Position numbers and translations under genes: made by a program. This document shows positions 1 to 6,949 of a stretch of DNA of 7,752 nucleotides, in pieces. Positions within the stretch are counted from its first letter, which is position 1; each line of letters begins with the position of its first letter. Source of the DNA: Prolixibacteraceae bacterium (GTDB taxonomy: Bacteria > Bacteroidota > Bacteroidia > Bacteroidales > Prolixibacteraceae); contig JAQIDF010000029.1 of NCBI GenBank assembly GCA_027858145.1, forward strand, positions 1 to 7,752. The letters are read 5' to 3'. The notes beneath the pieces were generated by a model. It was given only the letters and a program-made list of their open reading frames with translations, was not told the origin of the DNA and did no database searches.

Positions 1-683
1 TCTTCAATTACGTAGTGTTTTATGTTGGCTTGCCTGAGAAGGTCATCGATGCTTTTTGCAGCACCTTCGCAGTATCCGTATTTTATGGCTTCGTTTGTAG
101 TAAATGTTAATACTTTGCCTGTGTCAATTATGCCGGGAATATAAAGATCCTCGTCAACCATTGCCTCGGCTATAGCGGGGTCGCGAAACCATTTTATAAT
201 TGTATCGTTTTTGGTGTATATCGTATCGGCACCATGGCTTTCGGCAGTTGATCGCATGGTGGCTCTGAAATACGATTGATACTTATCAGGGGCTTTTTCA
301 CCACTCTGGTTCACTACCGTTGCAGCTCCAATATTGGCTCCGGGCCGCATAAAGATACTGTCACAGGCAATTGAAATCAGTGCGCCTGCCGAGGCTGCAT
401 TATTGTCGATAAAAACCCAGACAGGAATATCGCTGTTCAGTATTTTAGTCCTGATGGAATCGGCATCAACCACTGTTCCTCCATAGGTGTTCATATGAAT
501 GAGAATCAGGTCGGCATCCATATCGAGGGCATTATTGAAAGCTATTTGTGTTTGTTTCCATACAGCCGGTGCAATACTCTCCTTTATGTTGAACTTATAA
601 ACCAGCAGCGTATCGTTTTTAGCCGCGTTAGCTGAGGACAGTAAAATCAGTATGCCAATAAATAAGAAAAACAGCCGTTTCAT
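1..683 (-). CDS. nfeD: NfeD-family membrane-bound serine protease, ClpP-like domain (C-terminus off the left edge)
   Basis: This gene reads leftward and is cut by the window edge after 227 complete codons. The start ATG (complement of 681-683) is followed by a clear signal peptide: MKR, a hydrophobic stretch at about residues 4-16, and a likely signal peptidase I site after SANA (residue 20). The rest is a ClpP-class fold. There is a GGTVVDADSI segment near residue 68, the nucleophile context NNAASAGALI with Ser98, a GANIGAATVV strand near 115-124, and Lys134 in DKYQSYFRA. Ser98 and Lys134 fit the Ser/Lys dyad known from archaeal NfeD (PH1510, Ser97/Lys138). Members of the family are membrane-anchored proteases, often paired with a stomatin/SPFH protein, and linked to membrane quality control. 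The usual C-terminal membrane helices and OB-fold domain would lie beyond the edge. It is divergent from purB. The family call is strong; substrate and partner are unknown. Confidence 0.88.
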   Translation of the reverse strand, partial: MKRLFFLFIGILILLSSANAAKNDTLLVYKFNIKESIAPAVWKQTQIAFNNALDMDADLILIHMNTYGGTVVDADSIRTKILNSDIPVWVFIDNNAASAGALISIACDSIFMRPGANIGAATVVNQSGEKAPDKYQSYFRATMRSTAESHGADTIYTKNDTIIKWFRDPAIAEAMVDEDLYIPGIIDTGKVLTFTTNEAIKYGYCEGAAKSIDDLLRQANIKHYVIE

Positions 684-684
684 A

Positions 685-714
685 TACGTTTAAAATAAGT
701 GTTTACGTTTAAAA
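685..714. repeat. 11-bp direct repeat in the leader of the nfeD-like gene
   Basis: TACGTTTAAAA occurs twice, at 685-695 and 704-714, with a period of 19 bp. It lies immediately upstream of the minus-strand start codon. The position would suit a regulator binding two turns of the same helix face, or a feature of the 5' leader. In such AT-rich DNA it may also be chance. Confidence 0.45.
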
Positions 715-717
715 CCA

Positions 718-725
718 TAAATGTA
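718..725 (-). promoter_or_regulatory. possible -7 element for the nfeD-like gene
   Basis: The minus strand reads TACATTTA here, matching the Bacteroidetes -7 consensus TAnnTTTG except for the final G. It lies about 35 nt upstream of the minus-strand ATG. I did not find a convincing -33 TTG partner, so this is only a candidate. Confidence 0.2.
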
Positions 726-807
726 CTATTTTTTGTTTATCGCTGGTTTTTTAAAAGCATAGTTTATTATTATCTGAAAACATGGCTTTATTCTTCTTTT
801 TATAAAT

Positions 808-815
808 TATCTTTG
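808..815 (+). promoter_or_regulatory. candidate purB promoter -7 element (TATCTTTG)
   Basis: TATCTTTG is a full match to the Bacteroidetes primary sigma -7 consensus TAnnTTTG. It lies 23 nt before the purB ATG, implying a short leader of under 20 nt. No clear TTTG/TTG is present at the expected -33 position, so the call rests on the -7 element and its placement. Confidence 0.4.
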
Positions 816-838
816 CTGTTTTAATAAAAAACCAGATT

Positions 839-2185
839 ATGAGTTTGAATGAATTAACAGCAATTACCCCTGTAGATGGCAGGTATCATAGTAAAGTAAG
901 CGAGCTTGAAGAATACTTTTCAGAATACGCTTTAATCAAGTACCGGGTTTTTGTTGAAGTAGAATATTTTTTATTCCTGTGTGAAATTCCTTTACCACAA
1001 CTGAAAGATTTTGATAAGAAAAAGTTTTCAGCTCAATTAAAAGAGTTATATCGTGATTTTTCGGTTGAAGATGCACAAAGGGCCAAGGACATTGAAAAGG
1101 TAACAAACCATGATGTTAAGGCTGTTGAATACTTTCTGAAGGAAAAATTTGATGATCTGGGGTTACAAAAATATAAAGAATTCATCCATTTTGGATTAAC
1201 GTCACAGGATATCAATAACACTGCCGTGCCTTGCTCATTGCGCGATGCCTTGCAGGAGGTTTATTATCCTAAAATTGAAGGACTTTCAAATAAATTGACT
1301 GACCTTGCCGATGGTTGGGATGATGTGCCGATGCTCGCACGTACACACGGGCAACCTGCTTCGCCAACCCGTTTGGGAAAAGAACTCAGGGTGTTTGTCG
1401 AACGCCTCAATGTACAGCTTGATTTGTTGAAAGGAATACCGTGTTATGCCAAATTTGGCGGTGCAACGGGTAATTTTAATGCTCATCATGTTGCTTATCC
1501 CGATGTTGACTGGGTTGACTTTGCAAACAATTTTTGTGAGAATTCGTTGAAACTTGAACGTTCACAAGTAACTACACAAATTGCTCATTACGATAACTAC
1601 GGGGCAATTTTTGACAATTTGAAACGTATCAATACCATTTTACTGGATCTCGACCGTGATATGTGGACGTATATTTCGATGGATTACTTCAAACAGAAAA
1701 TAAAAAAGGGCGAAGTTGGTTCATCGGCAATGCCACATAAAGTTAATCCAATCGATTTTGAAAATTCAGAAGGAAACATCGGAATTGCCAATGCTGTATT
1801 CGAGCATTTATCAGCAAAATTGCCTGTTTCGCGTTTGCAGCGCGATTTGACAGATTCGACTGTTTTACGAAATATTGGTGTGCCAATTGCACACACGTTA
1901 ATAGCAATTGCTTCAACCCTGAAAGGGCTTGATAAACTACTGATTAATCTTGATGCCATTGAAAATGATCTTGAAAAGAATTGGTCGGTGGTTGCAGAGG
2001 CCATTCAAACGGTGTTGCGAAGTGTAAACTATCCAAACCCATACGAAGCATTACTTAATTTAACCCGTACCAATACCCGTATCGATAAGAAAGCGATACA
2101 CAACTTTATTGAAACACTTGATGTTGACGACAAAACGAAAGCAAGGTTAAAGTCAATAACGCCACAGAATTATACCGGGGTGTAA
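839..2185 (+). CDS. purB: Adenylosuccinate lyase (448 aa)
   Basis: PurB is a cytosolic enzyme of the fumarase/aspartase superfamily. It acts twice in purine synthesis, releasing fumarate from SAICAR to give AICAR and from adenylosuccinate to give AMP. The protein opens with LTAITPVDGRY (residues 6-16), typical of the E. coli-type PurB branch, and 448 residues is close to the 456 of the E. coli enzyme. Visible active-site segments are TNHDVKAVEY (89-98), TSQDINNTA (121-129), ARTHGQPASPT (167-177) with His170 as the likely general acid, and the superfamily signature GSSAMPHKVNPIDFEN (294-309), whose loop holds the catalytic serine (Ser295/296). All appear intact. The start at 839 is supported by the conserved N-terminus and by the A-rich leader behind a TATCTTTG element. 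There is no strong Shine-Dalgarno, as is normal in this phylum. An ABC exporter gene follows after 56 bp on the same strand. The call is secure. Confidence 0.98.
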   Translation: MSLNELTAITPVDGRYHSKVSELEEYFSEYALIKYRVFVEVEYFLFLCEIPLPQLKDFDKKKFSAQLKELYRDFSVEDAQRAKDIEKVTNHDVKAVEYFLKEKFDDLGLQKYKEFIHFGLTSQDINNTAVPCSLRDALQEVYYPKIEGLSNKLTDLADGWDDVPMLARTHGQPASPTRLGKELRVFVERLNVQLDLLKGIPCYAKFGGATGNFNAHHVAYPDVDWVDFANNFCENSLKLERSQVTTQIAHYDNYGAIFDNLKRINTILLDLDRDMWTYISMDYFKQKIKKGEVGSSAMPHKVNPIDFENSEGNIGIANAVFEHLSAKLPVSRLQRDLTDSTVLRNIGVPIAHTLIAIASTLKGLDKLLINLDAIENDLEKNWSVVAEAIQTVLRSVNYPNPYEALLNLTRTNTRIDKKAIHNFIETLDVDDKTKARLKSITPQNYTGV

Positions 2186-2241
2186 GTTGCAATTGTTGAA
2201 TACAACCCAACTTCGCGTTAGTTGAGTTTCAAAATAATGGA

Positions 2242-4065
2242 ATGAAGGGACTTTTTAAATTATTACGCCGATTTTTGCCTCCTTATAAAAAGCTGGTGGT
2301 TTTAAATGTATTATTCAATTTGTTAGGGGCAATATTTGGTGCCTTTTCATTTTTAGCATTAAGCCCTATCCTGGGAATTTTATTTGGCACTCAGGAAAAG
2401 GTAACTGAGCCGGTTCCGTTTAGTGCCAACCTTGAATCATTAAAACAGAATATGTTTTATTATATGAGCCAGATGATTGATGATACAGGGCAAATGAAAG
2501 CACTTTTCATCATCGGGGTATTCATGATTTTAATGGTTTTCCTGAAGGTTACTTTTGCTTATTTGGCCAGTTTTTCAATGGTGCCGCTGCGAAATGGTGT
2601 TGTGCGGGACTTGCGGAATAAAATATATCATAAATTACTGGTGCTGCCTGTTGGTTACTATTCCGAAGAACGAAAAGGGGACATTATAGCCCGGGTAACC
2701 GGGGATGTTACGGAGATCGAGAATTCTATCATGAATTCTTTGGAGATGTTCTTTAAAAATCCGGTATTAATTACCATTTCATTACTTGTAATGGTGTACA
2801 TGAGTTGGTCGCTGACCTTATTTGTGTTTGTGATGCTGCCCATTGCAGCATTTATTACCGGAAGAATCGGCCGTACCCTGAAGAAATCATCCAGAAAAGG
2901 CCAGGATAAAATGGGTGATATCTTGAGTACAATTGATGAAACGCTTTCGGGGTTAAATATTGTAAAAGCATTTACAGCTGAAAAAAGCATGAACGAACGG
3001 TTCAGCAAAGAAACGGACGATTATTACCGTACCATGAACACGCTAATGTGGAGGCGATACCTGGCACATCCTGTAAGTGAGTTTTTAGGTACTTCAATTA
3101 TAATAATTGTATTGTGGTATGGCGGAAGCCTGATATTGAAAAGCGAAGGTTCTCTGGCCCCTGAGGATTTTATTACCTATCTGGTTTTTTTCTATAGTAT
3201 TATTAATCCGGCCAAAGCATTTTCAACGGCTTTGTACAGTATCGAAAAGGGATTGGCCTCGATGGATCGGGTTGACCGGATTTTATATACAGAAAATCCG
3301 ATTTTTGAGAAAGAAAATGCGGTAGATAAAAAATCATTTGATCATTCAATTGCTTATCGTAATGTTTCATTTTCATATGGCGAAGGTAAAGTGTTGAAAA
3401 ATATTAATTTGTCAATCCCAAAAGGGAGAACGGTTGCTTTAGTGGGTAAGTCCGGATCGGGAAAGACTACTTTAGTAAATTTAATACCGCGTTTTTGGGA
3501 TCTGGATAACAATAGTCAGATACTTATCGACGATATTGATATCAGAGATATGAAAATGAATGATTTACGAGGGCTGCTTGGATATGTTAGCCAGGATGCA
3601 GTTCTTTTTAACGACTCATTTAAAAACAATATCGCTTTTGGAATGAATAATGTGTCTGATGAAGACATCATCAGCGCAGCCAAAATTGCACATGCCCATG
3701 AGTTTATTGAGCAATATCCCGATGGCTATGAAACTAATATTGGCGACCGGGGAAGTAAACTTTCAGGCGGACAGCGTCAACGATTATCTATAGCCCGGGC
3801 CGTTTTGAAAAATCCTCCTATCATGATTTTGGATGAAGCTACAAGTGCTCTGGATACAGAATCGGAGAAGCTGGTGCAAGATGCGCTGGAGCAACTCATG
3901 AAGAACAGGACTTCAATTGTTATTGCCCATCGTTTGTCAACCATTAAAAATGCTGACGTTATTTATGTGTTTAAAAAAGGAAAAATTGTTGAACAAGGAA
4001 AACACGATGATTTAATTGACCTGCAAGGGGAGTATAGCAAGCTACATAAACTGCAAATATACTAA
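2242..4065 (+). CDS. MsbA-like half-size ABC exporter, fused permease and ATPase (607 aa)
   Basis: This is a type IV-fold ABC exporter half-transporter, expected to work as a dimer in the inner membrane and drive lipid or drug export with ATP. The permease half (residues about 1-345) shows hydrophobic segments near 15-48, 86-112, 170-205 and 280-325, compatible with six helices. It also carries the family motif YYSEERKGDIIARVTGDV (139-156). The ATPase half has Walker A GKSGSGKT (402-409), Q-loop Gln451, signature LSGGQ (507-511), Walker B IMILDE (527-532) with catalytic Glu532, D-loop SALD and H-loop His563. No catalytic residue is degenerate, so it could act as a homodimer. Length and layout match MsbA and related multidrug exporters, but the substrate cannot be told from sequence. 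The ATG at 2242 is chosen because an upstream ATG at 2237 ends after one more codon. It probably shares the purB transcript (56-bp gap). Confidence 0.93.
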   Translation: MKGLFKLLRRFLPPYKKLVVLNVLFNLLGAIFGAFSFLALSPILGILFGTQEKVTEPVPFSANLESLKQNMFYYMSQMIDDTGQMKALFIIGVFMILMVFLKVTFAYLASFSMVPLRNGVVRDLRNKIYHKLLVLPVGYYSEERKGDIIARVTGDVTEIENSIMNSLEMFFKNPVLITISLLVMVYMSWSLTLFVFVMLPIAAFITGRIGRTLKKSSRKGQDKMGDILSTIDETLSGLNIVKAFTAEKSMNERFSKETDDYYRTMNTLMWRRYLAHPVSEFLGTSIIIIVLWYGGSLILKSEGSLAPEDFITYLVFFYSIINPAKAFSTALYSIEKGLASMDRVDRILYTENPIFEKENAVDKKSFDHSIAYRNVSFSYGEGKVLKNINLSIPKGRTVALVGKSGSGKTTLVNLIPRFWDLDNNSQILIDDIDIRDMKMNDLRGLLGYVSQDAVLFNDSFKNNIAFGMNNVSDEDIISAAKIAHAHEFIEQYPDGYETNIGDRGSKLSGGQRQRLSIARAVLKNPPIMILDEATSALDTESEKLVQDALEQLMKNRTSIVIAHRLSTIKNADVIYVFKKGKIVEQGKHDDLIDLQGEYSKLHKLQIY

Positions 4066-4080
4066 CATTATGTATTTCAA

Positions 4081-4120
4081 ACAGATTTAAGTTGATCTGT
4101 ACCTGAAAAATATTTTTTTT
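4081..4120 (+). terminator. weak terminator-like hairpin and T-tract after the ABC exporter
   Basis: ACAGAT (4081-4086) and ATCTGT (4095-4100) form a perfect 6-bp stem around an 8-nt loop. Eight consecutive T residues follow at 4113-4120. The T-tract starts 12 nt after the stem instead of directly, and the stem is AT-rich, so this is not a textbook intrinsic terminator. It fits the end of the purB-exporter unit by position. Confidence 0.3.
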
Positions 4121-4151
4121 GCCCCAATTAATATTATATTTTTAGGCAATC

Positions 4152-4204
4152 TTTTCATTAAAACAAAAAAATGTTGCTTGTTATTTGAAAACTTTTAATG
4201 AAAA
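4152..4204. repeat. perfect 12-bp inverted repeat at the VWA-operon promoter
   Basis: TTTTCATTAAAA (4152-4163) and TTTTAATGAAAA (4193-4204) are exact reverse complements separated by 29 bp. The left arm lies just upstream of the candidate -33 element (4184-4187), and the right arm fills much of the spacer before the -7 element (4208-4215). This arrangement suits an operator bound at two sites. The arms are only AT-rich, so chance cannot be excluded. Confidence 0.5.
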
Positions 4205-4215
4205 ATATAAGTTTA
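4184..4215 (+). promoter_or_regulatory. candidate promoter of the VWA-ABC operon (TTTG-N20-TAAGTTTA)
   Basis: TTTG at 4184-4187 is followed by a 20-nt spacer and TAAGTTTA at 4208-4215. This matches the Bacteroidetes -33/-7 arrangement (TTTG and TAnnTTTG) except for the last base. Transcription would start near 4220, giving a leader of about 95 nt that contains the small ORF at 4289. It would separate this operon from the upstream purB-exporter unit. Confidence 0.42.
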
Positions 4216-4288
4216 AGGACAAATTTAATGCTCTATTCAATTAATACAAGCTAGTTGAAAATTAAATGTGTTGTTTGTTAGGAGTTTG

Positions 4289-4321
4289 ATGCGCGAAAAA
4301 AAATTAAAATTAAAAGGATGA
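4289..4321 (+). CDS. possible 10-codon leader ORF (MREKKLKLKG) coupled to the VWA gene
   Basis: An ATG at 4289 opens ten codons, MREKKLKLKG, ending in TGA at 4319-4321. It is preceded by TAGGAG (4279-4284), the best Shine-Dalgarno-like sequence in this intergenic region, at a short spacing of 4 nt. Its stop overlaps the start of the 874-aa gene in an ATGA arrangement, the classic layout for translational coupling. The peptide is lysine-rich and may have no function of its own. It is seen only as an ORF; its translation is inferred. Confidence 0.35.
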   Translation: MREKKLKLKG

Positions 4322-6942
4322 AGAGGATATTATATTTAAGCTCAATATTGTTGCTATTGTTCACATTTAACAGTGTTGAGGCTCAACACGCTGTAATGCG
4401 AACACCCGGCAGGTATTTAATGCCGATGGATAATGCATCGGCTGCATTTCCGGGATCCGGAAGTAAAGAAGGTGCACTTTGGGTTGTTTTTTCCGATCGT
4501 CCCGAGAATCCTGCATATTCAAACCGGTCATGTGCAAATGCATCCGGCGAACAGCTTGAATTTATGCAAGCCATGTACGTGGTTGATGAATCAGAAAATG
4601 CGGTTAAAGTTGTGCCACCTGACGCTGTTGACTTCCGGGGGAACCTTAAAGAAGGTGCATCCGACAATGCTTTTTGGATGCCTAAGGATAACATGCTTTT
4701 ATGGCGGACCTGTTTAAAAACACGCGATGTCAACCTTCCTGGTTTCAAGGATGGGATATTTAATAAAAAAGCAATGGTGCTAAATATCATCTCCGATGAT
4801 CAGCAAACCATCAGGGTTCCCGAATACTATTCAAATCCGCGTTGCCAATCAGGCGACTCGGTTAATTCTGCCTTAGTTTATCAAATCAACTATGTTTATA
4901 AAGAAACCCCCAATGCTTATTTGCTTGGTGATATACCTGAAATAGAAGATATAGAACAAGACCGGCACCGTATTAAAGGGTGGGTTTTGAAATCGCAAAC
5001 AACAGCATGGAATCATCGTTTAGCTTATGAAGTAAACTGGGATGATGAAGCTGTTGCAGAACGTAAACAAAAAGGTATTAAGGCTAAAATTACTTCACAG
5101 AGAAATGGTGGCAATACTATTTTCACAGAAGGTTCCGGTTATTACGAAAACCGCTATATAGGTGAAGTTGACCGCTTTCCTGTGCTCGATGTGTATAATG
5201 GAGATTCTAAAGTAGGGGTAATTGGAGATTTGCGCTCAGAAGACGGTGAAACATTGTCGAGCTTACAGTTTGCCAATATTAAACATGTAATCGACTCAAT
5301 GTCGGGTGCCCTTCGGAATGTTAACATTATTTTTGTTGTTGATGCTTCAAGTAGTATGGTTCCGTATTCCGGAGCGATTCAAAATGCGTTGAAACGAACA
5401 GTGCGTAATTTACTCGACAGTAAGAATAATTACCGGTTTGGTATTTTGCTGTATCGCGATGCGTCAGAAGGTAAAGCCAATACTGTTCAGTATTCACGCG
5501 ATTTAACATCTAACTACAATAGTATTAACAGTACCCTTAGTCGTTTCATGACTCCATCCTTCAACCGGTGTAACAAAGATCCCGAAGAAGCTGTATTTTA
5601 CGGAATGAAAAGGGCCATCGAACGTTTTGATCCGCCATCAGGTGAATCAAACTTCATGGTTTTAATTGGTGATGCCGGAAATCATAATCGTACAACTTTC
5701 ACCGGATGCGATAACCAGGAGCATGAGGATTACACGAATGTTCAGGAGGATGAATTGGTCGATTTGATGGTTAATAAGAATATCAATCTTTTTGCATATC
5801 AAATGCACCATCATGTTGCAGCTGATAAGAAACCGGCATATGATGCTTTTCGCTCGCAAGTTGAAAACCTTATGACTCAAATTGCAATAAAGCGTAATCC
5901 ATCTAATGGTATTGATAGATCAAACATATTACAACATAACGACCGTGAGGTGTCAATATCTACTGCGTTAGGAGTGCCGGGGTACCTCAAAAAAGCTCCC
6001 GATGGAGGAAGTGTTCATCCATCGGTGTTTATGAAAGAGTTGAGCGATGGTATCGCAAACATTGATCAAAAAGTTAATTACAAGCTGCAAGGTATTTCTG
6101 AATACCTGAATGGAAAAATTGAAGGTGATCATGCCCGTGAATTGAATTCTTTTATTGCCAGTCTGAATGAAGAAGGTATATCTGACGATGAACTTGATAT
6201 TGTTTTTCAGAAGAACGGTCAGGTTTATAATACCGGTTACACCAGCAGGTTTGACGACCGTTTGTCACATCCGCTTTATCAGGATGTTCTTTTAATGTCA
6301 CGTCAGGATTTGTTTTACATAAAACGATCGTTGGAGCGGTTAATACCTACTGACGAGATGTCGTTACCACCAAATCAATCACGTTCGTTTATCGTGTATG
6401 GATGGAGTGAAATTCTGGTCGATATTTTAGGGTATTTCCCTGAAGGTGACAACGAAGCCATTGATACGCTCAGCCTTTACACGCTGTCTTCGATTTTAAC
6501 TGGTTGGGGTGGAAAAGAAAAATACAAAGACATTAAATTGCTGGATGTTACTTCGCCACAGCGTTTCCCCGATGTAATGCTTTATGAATATTTAATTGAC
6601 TGGTGTATAACCAAAGGGCATATCCAAAGTATTTATGACGGGCAAAACCTGTTAACCGAAGATTTTTTTGAAGATCACATGTGGACGATCTTTTACGAGT
6701 ATCTATATCATTTAACAAATGGTGCGGTGGATAGCGACCCGGATATGAAAGAAAAATTTAAACAGTATTTTAATAAATATAACGAAGAGTATAATAACTT
6801 CAAAGCAACATTCAGTATCCCGATGGGAACCGGTTCAGGATTGAAGCATTACTGGATTGATTCAAGGATTTTTCCCCATCAAACTGAAACGTTCGGGCAA
6901 AAAAGTATTATTGAAACTCTTTATGGCGATTATACCAAATAA
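4318..6942 (+). CDS. Exported von Willebrand factor A (VWA) domain protein, possibly TssR-like (874 aa)
   Basis: The protein begins with a signal peptide (MKR, hydrophobic residues about 4-18, likely cleavage after VEAQ, residue 23). It is therefore exported to the periplasm or beyond; no cysteine follows the cleavage region, so it is not a lipoprotein. Residues about 24-200 show no domain I recognise. At 217-240 a tryptophan-rich segment (RIKGWV, then TTAWNHRLAYE) resembles the end of an SH3-like module often placed before VWA domains. The VWA domain covers about 334-585: strand NIIFVVDASSSM with the metal-site DxSxS (342-346), YRFGILLYRDA (372-382), EAVFYGMKRAIERF (424-437), and LIGDAGNHNRT (449-459) with a third metal-ligand candidate Asp452. 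The usual MIDAS threonine is not obvious. Residues 590-874 are unassigned. No frame-matched start exists upstream, because TAG lies in frame at 4279. An ABC ATPase gene follows after 7 bp. A relation to Bacteroidota TssR-type VWA proteins is possible but not confirmed. Confidence 0.85.
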   Translation: MKRILYLSSILLLLFTFNSVEAQHAVMRTPGRYLMPMDNASAAFPGSGSKEGALWVVFSDRPENPAYSNRSCANASGEQLEFMQAMYVVDESENAVKVVPPDAVDFRGNLKEGASDNAFWMPKDNMLLWRTCLKTRDVNLPGFKDGIFNKKAMVLNIISDDQQTIRVPEYYSNPRCQSGDSVNSALVYQINYVYKETPNAYLLGDIPEIEDIEQDRHRIKGWVLKSQTTAWNHRLAYEVNWDDEAVAERKQKGIKAKITSQRNGGNTIFTEGSGYYENRYIGEVDRFPVLDVYNGDSKVGVIGDLRSEDGETLSSLQFANIKHVIDSMSGALRNVNIIFVVDASSSMVPYSGAIQNALKRTVRNLLDSKNNYRFGILLYRDASEGKANTVQYSRDLTSNYNSINSTLSRFMTPSFNRCNKDPEEAVFYGMKRAIERFDPPSGESNFMVLIGDAGNHNRTTFTGCDNQEHEDYTNVQEDELVDLMVNKNINLFAYQMHHHVAADKKPAYDAFRSQVENLMTQIAIKRNPSNGIDRSNILQHNDREVSISTALGVPGYLKKAPDGGSVHPSVFMKELSDGIANIDQKVNYKLQGISEYLNGKIEGDHARELNSFIASLNEEGISDDELDIVFQKNGQVYNTGYTSRFDDRLSHPLYQDVLLMSRQDLFYIKRSLERLIPTDEMSLPPNQSRSFIVYGWSEILVDILGYFPEGDNEAIDTLSLYTLSSILTGWGGKEKYKDIKLLDVTSPQRFPDVMLYEYLIDWCITKGHIQSIYDGQNLLTEDFFEDHMWTIFYEYLYHLTNGAVDSDPDMKEKFKQYFNKYNEEYNNFKATFSIPMGTGSGLKHYWIDSRIFPHQTETFGQKSIIETLYGDYTK

Positions 6943-6949
6943 ATTTTAA

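Noticed and set aside
1684..2004. 106-codon minus-strand open frame inside purB
   Set aside because: It lies fully within the conserved signature region of purB on the other strand, has no recognisable motif and no leader; it is a shadow frame.
2204..2228. Stem AACCCAACT / AGTTGAGTT between purB and the ABC exporter as a terminator
   Set aside because: The 9-bp stem has one mismatch, is AT-rich and is not followed by a T-tract. With only 56 bp between the genes, read-through is more likely than termination.
2721..2738. Two GAATTC copies 12 bp apart, forming an inverted-repeat-like element
   Set aside because: They lie within the exporter coding sequence and encode two Asn-Ser pairs in a conserved region, so the repeat is explained by codons.
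4066..4317. A small RNA or missed gene in the 252-bp intergenic region
   Set aside because: Beyond the hairpin, promoter, inverted repeat and 10-codon leader there is no structured GC-rich segment, tRNA-like fold or longer ORF with coding character.
4383..4790. 135-codon minus-strand and 94-codon plus-strand open frames inside the VWA gene
   Set aside because: Both overlap the start of a gene with a clear signal peptide and continuous coding sense. Their translations show no domain pattern.
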